A stretch of 25,785 nt of DNA, taken from positions 1 through 25,785 of IMG/VR virus record IMGVR_UViG_3300009285_000380, one strand, 5' to 3'. Shown in pieces: positions 14,690-22,549 of this stretch; within the stretch, counting starts at the first letter, position 1; each line of letters starts with the position of its first letter. The notes under the pieces are model-generated. The model was given only the letters and a program-made list of their open reading frames with translations. It was not told the DNA's origin and made no database searches. The DNA is from a virus. The position numbers and the translations under genes were made by a program.

Positions 14690-16858
14690 TTAGTCATTGA
14701 CTATCATATACCAGACAGTGAAATCAGCAGTTTCGTTAGTATTTGAACCAACAAGCACAGACCCAGCCCCTGGAGTATTACAATAAATATCTCCTACAGT
14801 AACCCCAGCAGCCTGTAAAAATATTCTACTCCCAGCGTCTATCAATGAATTGGTAATAGTTACATTATCAACTGCATTTGAAAAAGTAACATCTCCGATG
14901 GGTTTATTAGCACCATCGTTGACTTGGAAATCACCGTTGATTTTAGTTGCGCCTGTGCCAGTTGTAAGAGTAGCCGCTGCTTGACCATCAAGACCAGTCG
15001 CAGTAAAATCATAAGTGTTAGTAGTATTGACAAACACCTCTATTGCACTATTCTGATATATTAATGATGCTTGAGTAAGAGCAGATATACCAGCAAGACT
15101 TACATATTCTCCAGCAGTGAGACCTACATCAGCACTAACAACACTTACTTGCCCACCGGTTGGAGTTATTACAGTGTCCGCCGCAGAGACTATTTGCAAA
15201 TCAGTAGAAGAATAAACGGCATCAGTTTCAGTAGCACCGTTTAAACTTAACTTTTTGCCAGCGTCAAGTTGCAAGTCTGCTGCGTCAACATCAATGTCTC
15301 CACCTGCAGGATCCAGCAATATATCCGCTGACCCTATAATTTGCAAGTTAGTTGAAAACGTGAGGTAATTTGTCTCTGTGCTACCGTCAAGAGACAGGAA
15401 TTTGCCACCGTCTAACCATACATCGGCAGCGTCTATATCTATGTCTCCACCAGCGGAATCTATCACTATATCCACAGAAGATATAATGTCGCCACCAGTA
15501 ACAGTCAAATCGCCGGTAAATTCAGCGTCGCCATCTTCGTCCAGAACTAACAATGCCGTATTAGTCGCCTGCGAACCTTTAGCAACGCCGAATACCTGTT
15601 GGTCAGCAGCAGGAGTCGTAGGCACAAGAAACTCAAACAGCGGGTCTGTAGTAACCGTCGCAGTTGCAGTCGTAGTCAGGAATAACACCTGGTCGTCAAC
15701 CGCCTCATCATACTCAATTTTAAAGTCGCTGTTAGTCCCCATGATGATAAACTCATCATCTATGAGATAGAGGCTACCCGAAGGCAACGTTACATCTTCA
15801 TCAGTAGAAATTGATATAGCAACAGTCTGGTCTACATCTGTGCCATTGTCAATTTCAAATGCCGATGCGGTCGTATCCACACCTACTGTCCAGTCAACAG
15901 TCCCGTCAAAAACAACCATATTGTCTTCATTCCCACCATCACCAACAGTCAAAGTCGGTGTCGTGCCTGTCATGGTAATATCGCCATAGGTTGTAATACC
16001 GTAAGTTTCAGTCATACCTATTATTGGAGTTGTCCCTACAACATTACCTAATCCAATAATCAAATCATCAGCAGAATCGTCAAGTGCAACATAAAAATCC
16101 TGAGCATTACCGTCAAAGAGAACCGTTGTATCCTCTGCCCCTGCGTCTCCTACGGTTAATACTGGTGCAGTTCCTGTCATGGTAATATTAGCATAAGTTG
16201 AAATCGCCTGCCCATCAGTTATGCTAATTGCTGGTGTCGTGCCTACAGTTGACCCTACTCCAATCAATAAATCATCAGCACTATCGTCATAAGCCATGTA
16301 GAAATCAAAGGCGTTACCATCAAAGATTAACGCTTTATCATAGGCATCCACACCATCACCTAATGTAACAGTTGTCGTATTGGCATCGTCAACAATAGCA
16401 AGTCTAATATCAGTCCCTACTGTTGAGCCATAACCAATCACAAAATCATTCGTGCTATCATACTGTCCTTCATACCAGGCGTCAGTATCACCAGTATAGA
16501 GGATATAATAATCCCCAGCATTAGTAGCGTCGCCAAGCCTGATATATCCAGCATCATACAGACGCAAGTAGTTACCTGCATCTGTAGGATTCACATACCC
16601 GGTAGCATCAGTCATCGGGGAAACGATAGACCCCCAACTTGTCTTACCTACACCACCTAAATAAATTGTCTTTGGATATAACGATGCACTACCCAAATCG
16701 TAAGTATTGGTCGTGCCAGGCAGCAAATCACCGCTTGATGTCACCCGCCATGCGTCAGTCCCTATCCCGGCCGGAGCAGTCCACGTATCCCCGTCTGCTG
16801 CATACGCAGAGTTACTAAACAATATCAGTAACCCAAATAACACAATCCATTTCTTCAT
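14690..16858 (-). CDS. Exported repetitive fibre-like protein
   Basis: 722 residues with Sec signal peptide MKKWIVLFGLLILFSNSAYA. The mature protein begins DGDTWTAPAGIGTDAWRVTS. Residues about 105-360 hold about four imperfect units of roughly 67 residues, with LTVGDGGNED, VLFDGNAQDFYVALDD, DSADDLIIGLG and DITMTGTTPT as recurring pieces. Residues about 455-590 hold three units of roughly 48 residues, with GGDIDIDAADVWLDGGKFLS as the core, and are very Asp-rich. Both resemble stacked beta-strand fibre shafts. The C-terminus (AGSVLVGSNTNETADFTVWY) looks like a small tip domain. No enzymatic motif seen. Its place between the capsid block and the adaptor resembles head-fibre genes, but a signal peptide is unexpected for a virion protein. 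Confidence 0.87.
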   Translation of the reverse strand: MKKWIVLFGLLILFSNSAYAADGDTWTAPAGIGTDAWRVTSSGDLLPGTTNTYDLGSASLYPKTIYLGGVGKTSWGSIVSPMTDATGYVNPTDAGNYLRLYDAGYIRLGDATNAGDYYILYTGDTDAWYEGQYDSTNDFVIGYGSTVGTDIRLAIVDDANTTTVTLGDGVDAYDKALIFDGNAFDFYMAYDDSADDLLIGVGSTVGTTPAISITDGQAISTYANITMTGTAPVLTVGDAGAEDTTVLFDGNAQDFYVALDDSADDLIIGLGNVVGTTPIIGMTETYGITTYGDITMTGTTPTLTVGDGGNEDNMVVFDGTVDWTVGVDTTASAFEIDNGTDVDQTVAISISTDEDVTLPSGSLYLIDDEFIIMGTNSDFKIEYDEAVDDQVLFLTTTATATVTTDPLFEFLVPTTPAADQQVFGVAKGSQATNTALLVLDEDGDAEFTGDLTVTGGDIISSVDIVIDSAGGDIDIDAADVWLDGGKFLSLDGSTETNYLTFSTNLQIIGSADILLDPAGGDIDVDAADLQLDAGKKLSLNGATETDAVYSSTDLQIVSAADTVITPTGGQVSVVSADVGLTAGEYVSLAGISALTQASLIYQNSAIEVFVNTTNTYDFTATGLDGQAAATLTTGTGATKINGDFQVNDGANKPIGDVTFSNAVDNVTITNSLIDAGSRIFLQAAGVTVGDIYCNTPGAGSVLVGSNTNETADFTVWYMIVND

Positions 16859-16880
16859 TTTACTCTACCTCCTCACTTTT

Positions 16881-17279
16881 TTATTCCTGATGATACTCTA
16901 AATAAACCGTGTGATTAGCCGCAATATCCGTTGTCACATCTATTCCTTCACCAGATGAAAATCTAATATTACAGTTATCCAGATACTGAGTCGTATTTGT
17001 AGCACCGTAAATCTTATCTAATTTTACCGTTGTCCCTTCAGACAGATATAAACTACCAGCAGTCCCTGTTGCAAAAATCATGTAATCTACAACTAATTTC
17101 TTCCCTGTTACACCTACTACCATCTCGTATTGAGATTGTGCAGACGTAAACTGTTTTGTAATAGCCGAACTGCCGAATATATCTCTTTGCTGTGGGTCAT
17201 ACAGGACTCCTGCAATACCTACAACACTTAAATCCAAGATGAGAAGGATAGACGCTATTATCACTATCCTTTTAGTCAT
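16881..17279 (-). CDS. Small exported or membrane-anchored beta-sandwich protein
   Basis: 132 residues. Residues 5-28 (IVIIASILLILDLSVVGIAG) form a signal peptide or signal anchor. The rest is strand-rich (YEMVVGVTGKKLVVDYMIF, GSLYLSEGTTVKL, CNIRFSSGEGIDVT, HTVYLEYHQE), like the beta sandwiches of phage fibre heads or decoration proteins. It starts by an ATGA overlap with the upstream 66-residue gene and is followed by the exported fibre-like gene. The two may form one surface structure; that is inferred from adjacency and shared export signals. Confidence 0.8.
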   Translation of the reverse strand: MTKRIVIIASILLILDLSVVGIAGVLYDPQQRDIFGSSAITKQFTSAQSQYEMVVGVTGKKLVVDYMIFATGTAGSLYLSEGTTVKLDKIYGATNTTQYLDNCNIRFSSGEGIDVTTDIAANHTVYLEYHQE

Positions 17280-17476
17280 GTCTTTTTCTTCTCCTCTTTT
17301 TTAACTATTTCAGGGATAGCCACACCTGCTTTTCTTATCTCTTCAGCATGAGTAGCAAACACATACTCTTTCTCAAATCTGTTTTTCTGAATTACTTCAA
17401 CTACATCAAATCCAGCCTTAATTATCCTTTCTTTTAAATCCTTATCCATTGTCCTAAACCTAACATCTTCAGCCAT
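17276..17476 (-). CDS. Small phage protein, unknown function
   Basis: 66 residues with an AAGGAGGTAGATAGAGATG start. The content is mixed alpha/beta: TMDKDLKERIIKAGFDVVEV, NRFEKEYVFATHAEEIRKAG and a basic KKEEKKKT tail. The size and the position between capsid and adaptor recall small head-completion or assembly proteins, but no motif supports a specific role. The stop overlaps the next start as ATGA. Confidence 0.72.
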   Translation of the reverse strand: MAEDVRFRTMDKDLKERIIKAGFDVVEVIQKNRFEKEYVFATHAEEIRKAGVAIPEIVKKEEKKKT

Positions 17477-17490
17477 CTCTATCTACCTCC

Positions 17491-17691
17491 TTATGAACTT
17501 CTAAATAAATTTACTGTTCTCCTAAATTCCTTATACCTTCTTTGAACCTTCTGCCCTGCCTCTTTATTCTCATCCATCTTACGGCCATATTCAGCAGGAG
17601 TCATCCAAAACCCTTTATACTGTTTAGGGTTTTTGGTATACTGTATTTCACCCGTATATGGGTCAGTAATTCTGAAATTCGTTATTGCCAT
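17491..17691 (-). CDS. Small basic phage protein, unknown function
   Basis: 66 residues. It starts TNFRITDPYTGEIQYTKNP and ends in a Lys/Arg-rich helix (GQKVQRRYKEFRRTVNLFRS). It begins just after the 13-bp hairpin that follows the capsid gene, with only a weak AGAAGA site, so its expression may depend on read-through from the capsid gene and on that hairpin. Not recognised; a DNA- or RNA-binding role is only suggested by charge. Confidence 0.72.
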   Translation of the reverse strand: MAITNFRITDPYTGEIQYTKNPKQYKGFWMTPAEYGRKMDENKEAGQKVQRRYKEFRRTVNLFRSS

Positions 17692-17700
17692 AATCTTCTC

Positions 17701-17732
17701 TAAGGAGAGAGGAGTTTAATCCTCTCTCCTTA
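17701..17732 (-). terminator. Perfect 13-bp hairpin after the major capsid gene
   Basis: TAAGGAGAGAGGA pairs perfectly with TCCTCTCTCCTTA across a six-base TTAAAC loop (transcript sense), nine bases after the capsid stop. It lacks a U-tract (followed by GAGAAGATT), so it is unlikely to be a normal intrinsic terminator. It may stabilise the capsid mRNA 3' end or act as a processing site. Confidence 0.65.
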
Positions 17733-17740
17733 CCTATTTG

Positions 17741-18709
17741 TTATGATGTGGGAAAATTACTCGCACAATCAAACCTAAAATTATCTATCCTTACACCAGC
17801 CCTTGCTATAACAACCGCTTCCCAATTACCACTACGTTTATCTTCAAAGAAATCTACCGTAGCACCACGTCTTTCCTGAAACACTTTACCTTTCTTCACT
17901 TTCGTTAAACACCAGAAATCAGTGTCAGTAATCTTTCTCCAGACTACCAGATTAACGATAGAGTTAAGCAAGTTCTTATCGTTAGCAGTAGACCCTGGTA
18001 TAAGTGTTGACTCAAGCAGAGTCCTCGCTGTCCATACTATAGCACCACCACCAACAATCAAGGTATCGGGTTCTATTACCTCGTCTAAATCCTTCTCGTT
18101 TTTCGCATTAGTAACAGTCATCAAATCCCACTGAGTCTTGAAATTTGCTACTGTAAGGTCTAATGCCGCACCATTGTAATACGTACCGCCGCCTTTTGAC
18201 GCACGGGTATTGCCACTCAAATTAAAGAATGGTTTGTTGTCGTAACAAAGCGAACCTGTTCCGGTAGCAGCAAACCCTGGCAGGTCATTATTGAAAACGT
18301 TATGTCCTGCTGTATATCCACCATATAGATATACTTTTGCTGCTAAATCATCCTGAGTCTCAGGCCATTGTCGGCCCCACTCCTTTGCCATGTGTCTCAG
18401 CATATCTTCTATTCTCTGATGGTCATCCTGGGCTTCAAGAGTGATAATGAGCCTGTCTTTAAATGTCCTGTTCTTCCCAAAAGTGGTAAATCCTTCAAGC
18501 GGATTACTTACAGGAGCGTCTTCGCCTTCATTCGTTTCTGTCAATCTACCTACTCCAATTATTGACGTTCCCTGTTCACGAGCACTATCAGATTTCTCTA
18601 TTGCAAGAATCTCAGGGTATTTAGGTTTATATTCGCTATACGCCTCACCTTCGTCAAAATATTTATACATCTGCTTTTTTTGACCTTCAATAAAATCTGC
18701 ACGTAACAT
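17741..18709 (-). CDS. Major capsid protein (HK97-fold predicted)
   Basis: 322 residues with an AGGAGGTGGTAATTAGATG start. Residues about 40-90 (GVGRLTETNEGEDAP, FTTFGKNRTFKDRLIITLEA) resemble the N-arm and E-loop region; 93-130 (DHQRIEDMLRHMAKEWGRQW) the long spine helix; then a P-domain and A-domain with LDLTVANFKTQWDLMTVTN, DTLIVGGGAIVWTARTLLES and EAVVIARAGVRIDNF at the end. The pattern resembles Mu gpT-type and related HK97-fold capsid proteins. It follows scaffold and decoration genes, the standard order. No fused protease is visible, so maturation cleavage, if any, uses a factor not recognised here. Confidence 0.87.
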   Translation of the reverse strand: MLRADFIEGQKKQMYKYFDEGEAYSEYKPKYPEILAIEKSDSAREQGTSIIGVGRLTETNEGEDAPVSNPLEGFTTFGKNRTFKDRLIITLEAQDDHQRIEDMLRHMAKEWGRQWPETQDDLAAKVYLYGGYTAGHNVFNNDLPGFAATGTGSLCYDNKPFFNLSGNTRASKGGGTYYNGAALDLTVANFKTQWDLMTVTNAKNEKDLDEVIEPDTLIVGGGAIVWTARTLLESTLIPGSTANDKNLLNSIVNLVVWRKITDTDFWCLTKVKKGKVFQERRGATVDFFEDKRSGNWEAVVIARAGVRIDNFRFDCASNFPTS

Positions 18710-18738
18710 CTAATTACCACCTCCTAATCTATTTTAAC

Positions 18739-19194
18739 TTACGCTACTCCTGTAGACCCCATCTTCGGTGGGTTCATTCTCACATCTACATAACTTAATG
18801 CTGCTGTTGAACCGATAAACATACCCACAATCTGGATAACATCCTCATTACTTTCTCCAATATCTGCATACTGGATATCAGATGTAACAATTAAATCGCA
18901 GGTATTCCACTTATCAGTTAAAGCAGGAATTGCATCGCAAGGCATCCTGTAAATAGAGTCGCAGGATATATCAACGACTATCTCTGTTAATCCATCAGTA
19001 GCGATTGCAGTATATTCGCCTGTATCACCCCACCCGATTAGTTCTGCATTACCAGAACCTGCAATATCCAAAAAACCCGCTCCATCGGTTTTCAGCCAAG
19101 CACCACCCAGAAACTTAAATATTTCTGATGCGCCGATAGGTGCTTTAACCAAACAGCGGGGCCCGTATAAATACCCATATTTCAATTGAGCCAT
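18739..19194 (-). CDS. Probable head decoration protein
   Basis: 151 residues with an AGGAGGTGTGTAAGTTATG start, between scaffold and capsid. It is strand- and glycine-rich: PRCLVKAPIGASEIFKFLGG, SGNAELIGWGDTGEYTA, TEIVVDISCDSIYRMPCD, NEDVIQIVGMFIG and LSYVDVRMNPP. Position and composition match head decoration or stabilisation proteins placed directly before the capsid gene in lambda-like arrangements. No exact family was recognised, so a different head role cannot be excluded. Confidence 0.78.
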   Translation of the reverse strand: MAQLKYGYLYGPRCLVKAPIGASEIFKFLGGAWLKTDGAGFLDIAGSGNAELIGWGDTGEYTAIATDGLTEIVVDISCDSIYRMPCDAIPALTDKWNTCDLIVTSDIQYADIGESNEDVIQIVGMFIGSTAALSYVDVRMNPPKMGSTGVA

Positions 19195-19213
19195 AACTTA
19201 CACACCTCCTATA

Positions 19214-19975
19214 CTATTTTTTAATTGTTTGTAACTTTTTCCTGTTCTCTAATATCTCGGCTGCGGATTCTTCTGTTACTCCTAACCGCACAGCCTCCTT
19301 TTTTATTTCAGACGTAATGACAGGTTTTCTGGCAGGTCTCATATCGCCAGGAGAATTATGCCTGACCTCACCAACCACTTCTCTTTCTACTCTGGGCTTT
19401 TGAGATAACTTACCAGTCCTGGCTAACCTGCCAACAGCAGAGTCGTAAGAATTATCAACATCTTGAGAAATAGGCTCAATCCCACTTGCAGCAATCCTCG
19501 CTATTCTATTGCTAACTTCCGCTTCTACCTGTGCCCATAACTTAGGGTTCTCTGCACGCAATTGTTCCTTCCTGGTCTCTACGCTATTTTGATATAAAGG
19601 TTTGAGAAACGGTGTCATCGCTCTTATGGCAATCTCGCTAAATTTTTTATTGAGTTTAGCCGTTGCTCCCTCACCAAACGTCTCATCAAGCTCTTTACTA
19701 TCAATCGGATTACGGGCTTGCCGTTCAATATTATTTAGCCTATTCAATATCTGCTGATTCTGCTCACGTAGTGCACGATTCTCCTCTTGCGTTCTCCGGT
19801 AAGCCGCCTCGGCATCAGGTTTAAATTCTTTTTTCCTGGCTTCTTCTTCTGTCTTAGCGGCTTCTTCTGCTGCTTGTGTTTCTGCCGCTTCTTTTTCCGC
19901 TGCTTCCTTAGCCTCCGCATCTTCTGCCGCCTTGGGTTCCTCTTCCGCCCTTAGCTCTTCCTCTGTCATTACCAT
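19214..19975 (-). CDS. Capsid scaffolding protein
   Basis: 253 residues, start ATG 19975 with an AAGGAG site six bases upstream. Residues 4-60 are Ala/Glu/Lys helix. Residues 60-90 are a coiled coil (NRALREQNQQILNRLNNIER). A middle helical region (LNKKFSEIAIRAMTPFLKPL) and a basic C-terminal tail (ENRKKLQTIKK) follow. This highly charged helical make-up, together with the place between portal and capsid, fits a scaffold, whose C-terminal helix binds the capsid protein. The gene starts directly after the three-hairpin array, with the last stem ending about 10 bases before its ribosome site. Confidence 0.85.
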   Translation of the reverse strand: MVMTEEELRAEEEPKAAEDAEAKEAAEKEAAETQAAEEAAKTEEEARKKEFKPDAEAAYRRTQEENRALREQNQQILNRLNNIERQARNPIDSKELDETFGEGATAKLNKKFSEIAIRAMTPFLKPLYQNSVETRKEQLRAENPKLWAQVEAEVSNRIARIAASGIEPISQDVDNSYDSAVGRLARTGKLSQKPRVEREVVGEVRHNSPGDMRPARKPVITSEIKKEAVRLGVTEESAAEILENRKKLQTIKK

Positions 19976-19992
19976 TTTTCACTCCTTGTTAT

Positions 19993-20082
19993 TCAGCCAT
20001 ATCCAGGTGACTGAGCCTGATTTAGCCATATTCAGGTGGCTAATCCTGATTTAGGGTTTGCAGTTATATTCAGGTAACTGCA
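19993..20082 (-). promoter_or_regulatory. Array of three covarying hairpins with a conserved CCTGAATA loop
   Basis: In transcript sense, three hairpins follow one another: CAGTTA-CCTGAATA-TAACTG (20080-20061), TAGCCA-CCTGAATA-TGGCTA (20042-20023) and CAGTCA-CCTGGATA-TGGCTG (20013-19994). The stems differ but stay paired; the third contains a U-G pair that would be C-A on the other strand, so the structure belongs to the minus-strand RNA. Outer bases extend the stems to 8, 7 and 7 bp. The first hairpin's loop carries the TGA stop of the 20070-20363 gene; the last ends just upstream of the scaffold ribosome site. Each of the first two is followed by TAAATCAGG, complementary to the loop. Confidence 0.8.
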
Positions 20083-20363
20083 CCTGCTTCTTCGCCTTTC
20101 TCTGCGTTCTTACCTGCTTCAATAAACGTCATTGATGCAGATTGAATTTCTTTTAATAGATTGATTTCCGCTCTTAACTGTTTTGCATAAGAGTCAACTT
20201 CACCAGCAGGTGATAACCATAATTCAAAACGGTTCTTTATTGCTATCTCAAACAACCTTTGAAAAGTCGGATACCGCGAATCTTTTGTAAACTCTTTGAA
20301 TTCTCCTGCCTGCTGAATTGTTAGTCTACGTGCTTGCTCTTCTTCGCTTATAGGTTCGCTCAT
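20070..20363 (-). CDS. Small phage protein between portal and scaffold, unknown function
   Basis: 97 residues, ATG overlapping the portal stop as ATGA. Largely helical: SEEEQARRLTIQQAGEFKEF, FQRLFEIAIKNRFELWL and AKQLRAEINLLKEIQS. The gene ends inside the first hairpin of the array, so translation to its stop would unfold that hairpin. I do not recognise the family. Confidence 0.78.
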   Translation of the reverse strand: MSEPISEEEQARRLTIQQAGEFKEFTKDSRYPTFQRLFEIAIKNRFELWLSPAGEVDSYAKQLRAEINLLKEIQSASMTFIEAGKNAEKGEEAGAVT

Positions 20364-22426
20364 CTATTCATTCCTCTATCTACCGGTGCCCCAAAAGGCG
20401 GGGCTTTTCTAACTACGGGTGGATTGACTGTTCTTCCAGGAGGCATACCACCCCCACCGCCAGCAGGTATCATGCCAGGTGGCGGCAATAATCTCTTCAA
20501 CTCATCAGCCGAAGGTAATATCTTATCTATCTTCTTATCCCATTCACCACCAGCAGATGATAGAAACGCTTCATCCAACTCACGGACTATATCAAACCTA
20601 CCTTGCTGCACTAATGCCTGAACCAATGGACTGCTTAGCATTACTTGTCTGACAACAGTATTTATCTGATGCTGAATAATTTTATTTGAAATAGCAGTAG
20701 ACCCGTGAGGTCTAAAATCAGCCCTGAAAAACCTTGCTTCTTCTCTCGTAATGTTTACAGGTATAACCTTCTCACCTTTCCCTAATATTCTCTGTTCTTC
20801 TTCCTCATCCATAAACTGATATATCAACTGCCCTATCTGATACCCCACCTCTGCATTGGCTACCTGAAAGTTTTCTACAAATTCCGATATATTGATGTTT
20901 GATTCCTGTAATAAAGCAATGGTCTTATTGCCTGGTGCATTCGGGTCGCCAGGCGTCTGCTGTCCGCTTGCCCCTGATGATATACCAGTCCGCTGTTCTC
21001 CAAACTGTTCTAATTGCGGGATAAGGTTAAATAACGTTGACGGCGCCCCATTTATTGTCAACTGTTTCACGTCATTATTCGGGTCTGCTGTAGTCCAGAT
21101 TTTGCCAGGGAAAAACTTACCCTGGTCTGGTGAAAACCCTGATGCCTGTCTCTTAAAGAATGTAGGAATATTCATTACTATCCCTGAATCCAACAACACA
21201 TCTAAGACACGTTTCTGTGCACGGGATATTTGCCTTACCATTTTTATAAGTGAATGTCCGTCAAAACTATCTTCATCTCTCAGTATATAAAACGGTATAA
21301 AATAACATTTATTATGAAAATACGGGAATACGTTTGCCTGTAACATTTCCTGACGGTCTAACTCTACCGTAAATACGCCTTTAGTTAATTCGCCTTTCTT
21401 GTTATAAAATTTATATATTACTTCATAGCATTCGTAAGTTTCTTCCTCGTAATCCGGATTATCTACATCATTACCATCTTTATCCTTGTCCTTCATAATT
21501 TTTAAGTTATCAATATTAGCAAATATTCCTTCATCTGCTTTCTCCTGTATTTCATGCCAAGTCAACTCAAACCTATGTCCTACAAGCCTGCATTCCTCAA
21601 GGTCACGCTTTCCAACACTAAAAACAAAGTCTTTCCTGCTCACTCGCTCTGCTTTCGGTCCTTTATACGAATAATCTTTATACCGTGATACAAAAGTTAT
21701 TTTCTCACTATCCATTAGACGCTTGTAGAACTTAGGATACTTTTCTTTTGCTTCTTCACCATATACCCGTATAAATTCATCAGGATTATCAAATGTCTCC
21801 AAATCCTGCATCCATTCCTTTTTTCTAAAATAAGTCAGTTTTAAAATACCAGTCCCGCGTTTACACGCATCATTTATCAAGTCGTTATAAATACCCGGCA
21901 ATTTCATTTCTACCTGTGCCTTATAATCAAGCAAACTCTCCAGTTTATCTATAACCTCAACATCAGCCTTTTCCTGCGGGTCTATTATCCAGAACGGTTT
22001 AATAAATATCGCCTGCTTAATCCTCGGTCTTGCTCTATCAACGTGCCTTGCCCCCATATAAGTATGGAAGTTGGACGCACCTTCAAACAAGGATGATTTG
22101 TCTGATACTACACCATCATATTCTCGTTCCCATTCTTCTATCTTAGTCATCAACTCCTGACGGTCTGGGTCGTTTAATATATCGTTTATTTCTGCACAGA
22201 TACGAGAGGCTAAGACCTTCTTTTCAGCGTCAGTCAGATCTAACTCTATAGTATAATCCTTCTCATTATCTTCGTCTTCTTCCTGCTCAGCCAGCTCAAC
22301 GTCTTCACGTGTAGACTTAGGCTTTTCTTCTATAGGTGTAATGTCAGGCATAGGCATTGCCCCCATTGGACCTGGTGGCATTCCAGCCATTGTCATTCCT
22401 GGTGCTAATGGCAGTTCTGGCGGCAT
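20360..22426 (-). CDS. Portal protein
   Basis: 688 residues, starting directly after the preceding stop (TAAATG). The N-terminal 50 residues are Met/Pro/Gly-rich and acidic. The core has portal-type features: ADVEVIDKLESLLDYKAQVE (long helix), YNDLINDACKRGTGILKLTY (clip/stem region), VSRKDFVFSVGKRDLEECRL, CYFIPFYILRDEDSFDGHSL, IKMVRQISRAQKRVLDVLLD and, near the end, ISEFVENFQVANAEVGYQIG, before a Pro/Gly-rich C-terminus. The length and pattern fit the large portals of podovirus and related phages (P22-like size class). It is the twelve-fold ring that anchors terminase and tail. It follows the terminase block and precedes the scaffold. Confidence 0.87.
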   Translation of the reverse strand: MPPELPLAPGMTMAGMPPGPMGAMPMPDITPIEEKPKSTREDVELAEQEEDEDNEKDYTIELDLTDAEKKVLASRICAEINDILNDPDRQELMTKIEEWEREYDGVVSDKSSLFEGASNFHTYMGARHVDRARPRIKQAIFIKPFWIIDPQEKADVEVIDKLESLLDYKAQVEMKLPGIYNDLINDACKRGTGILKLTYFRKKEWMQDLETFDNPDEFIRVYGEEAKEKYPKFYKRLMDSEKITFVSRYKDYSYKGPKAERVSRKDFVFSVGKRDLEECRLVGHRFELTWHEIQEKADEGIFANIDNLKIMKDKDKDGNDVDNPDYEEETYECYEVIYKFYNKKGELTKGVFTVELDRQEMLQANVFPYFHNKCYFIPFYILRDEDSFDGHSLIKMVRQISRAQKRVLDVLLDSGIVMNIPTFFKRQASGFSPDQGKFFPGKIWTTADPNNDVKQLTINGAPSTLFNLIPQLEQFGEQRTGISSGASGQQTPGDPNAPGNKTIALLQESNINISEFVENFQVANAEVGYQIGQLIYQFMDEEEEQRILGKGEKVIPVNITREEARFFRADFRPHGSTAISNKIIQHQINTVVRQVMLSSPLVQALVQQGRFDIVRELDEAFLSSAGGEWDKKIDKILPSADELKRLLPPPGMIPAGGGGGMPPGRTVNPPVVRKAPPFGAPVDRGMNR

Positions 22427-22549
22427 TTACTTTTTACCTTTCTTCTTTCTCGTAGGCACTTCTGCCTCACACAACCTGCGGACATAATCAGTGTTAGATT
22501 CAGTAGGGTCTTTCTTAATCTTCTTCATCTTTGCAAATAGGGTTTTCAT
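22427..22549 (-). CDS. Forty-residue basic gene before portal
   Basis: The product begins MKTLFAKMKKIKKDPTESNT, continues DYVRRLCEAEVPTRKKKGKK and ends at TAA 22429-22427. Its ATG overlaps the upstream stop by one base (TAATG), and the portal ATG follows its stop directly (TAAATG), so it fills the space between them completely. The highly basic tail suggests nucleic acid binding. Not recognised, but the tight fit makes it probably real. Confidence 0.65.
   Translation of the reverse strand: MKTLFAKMKKIKKDPTESNTDYVRRLCEAEVPTRKKKGKK

Noticed and set aside
19973-20032. Micro-ORF MAKSGSVTWIWLNNKE just before scaffold
   Set aside because: It starts inside a hairpin arm with no ribosome site, and its sequence follows from the repeat; more simply explained by the RNA structure.
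19993-20082. Hairpin array as a CRISPR
   Set aside because: Only three units, unequal spacing (38 and 29 bases), stems that differ in sequence, and no spacer-like unique segments.
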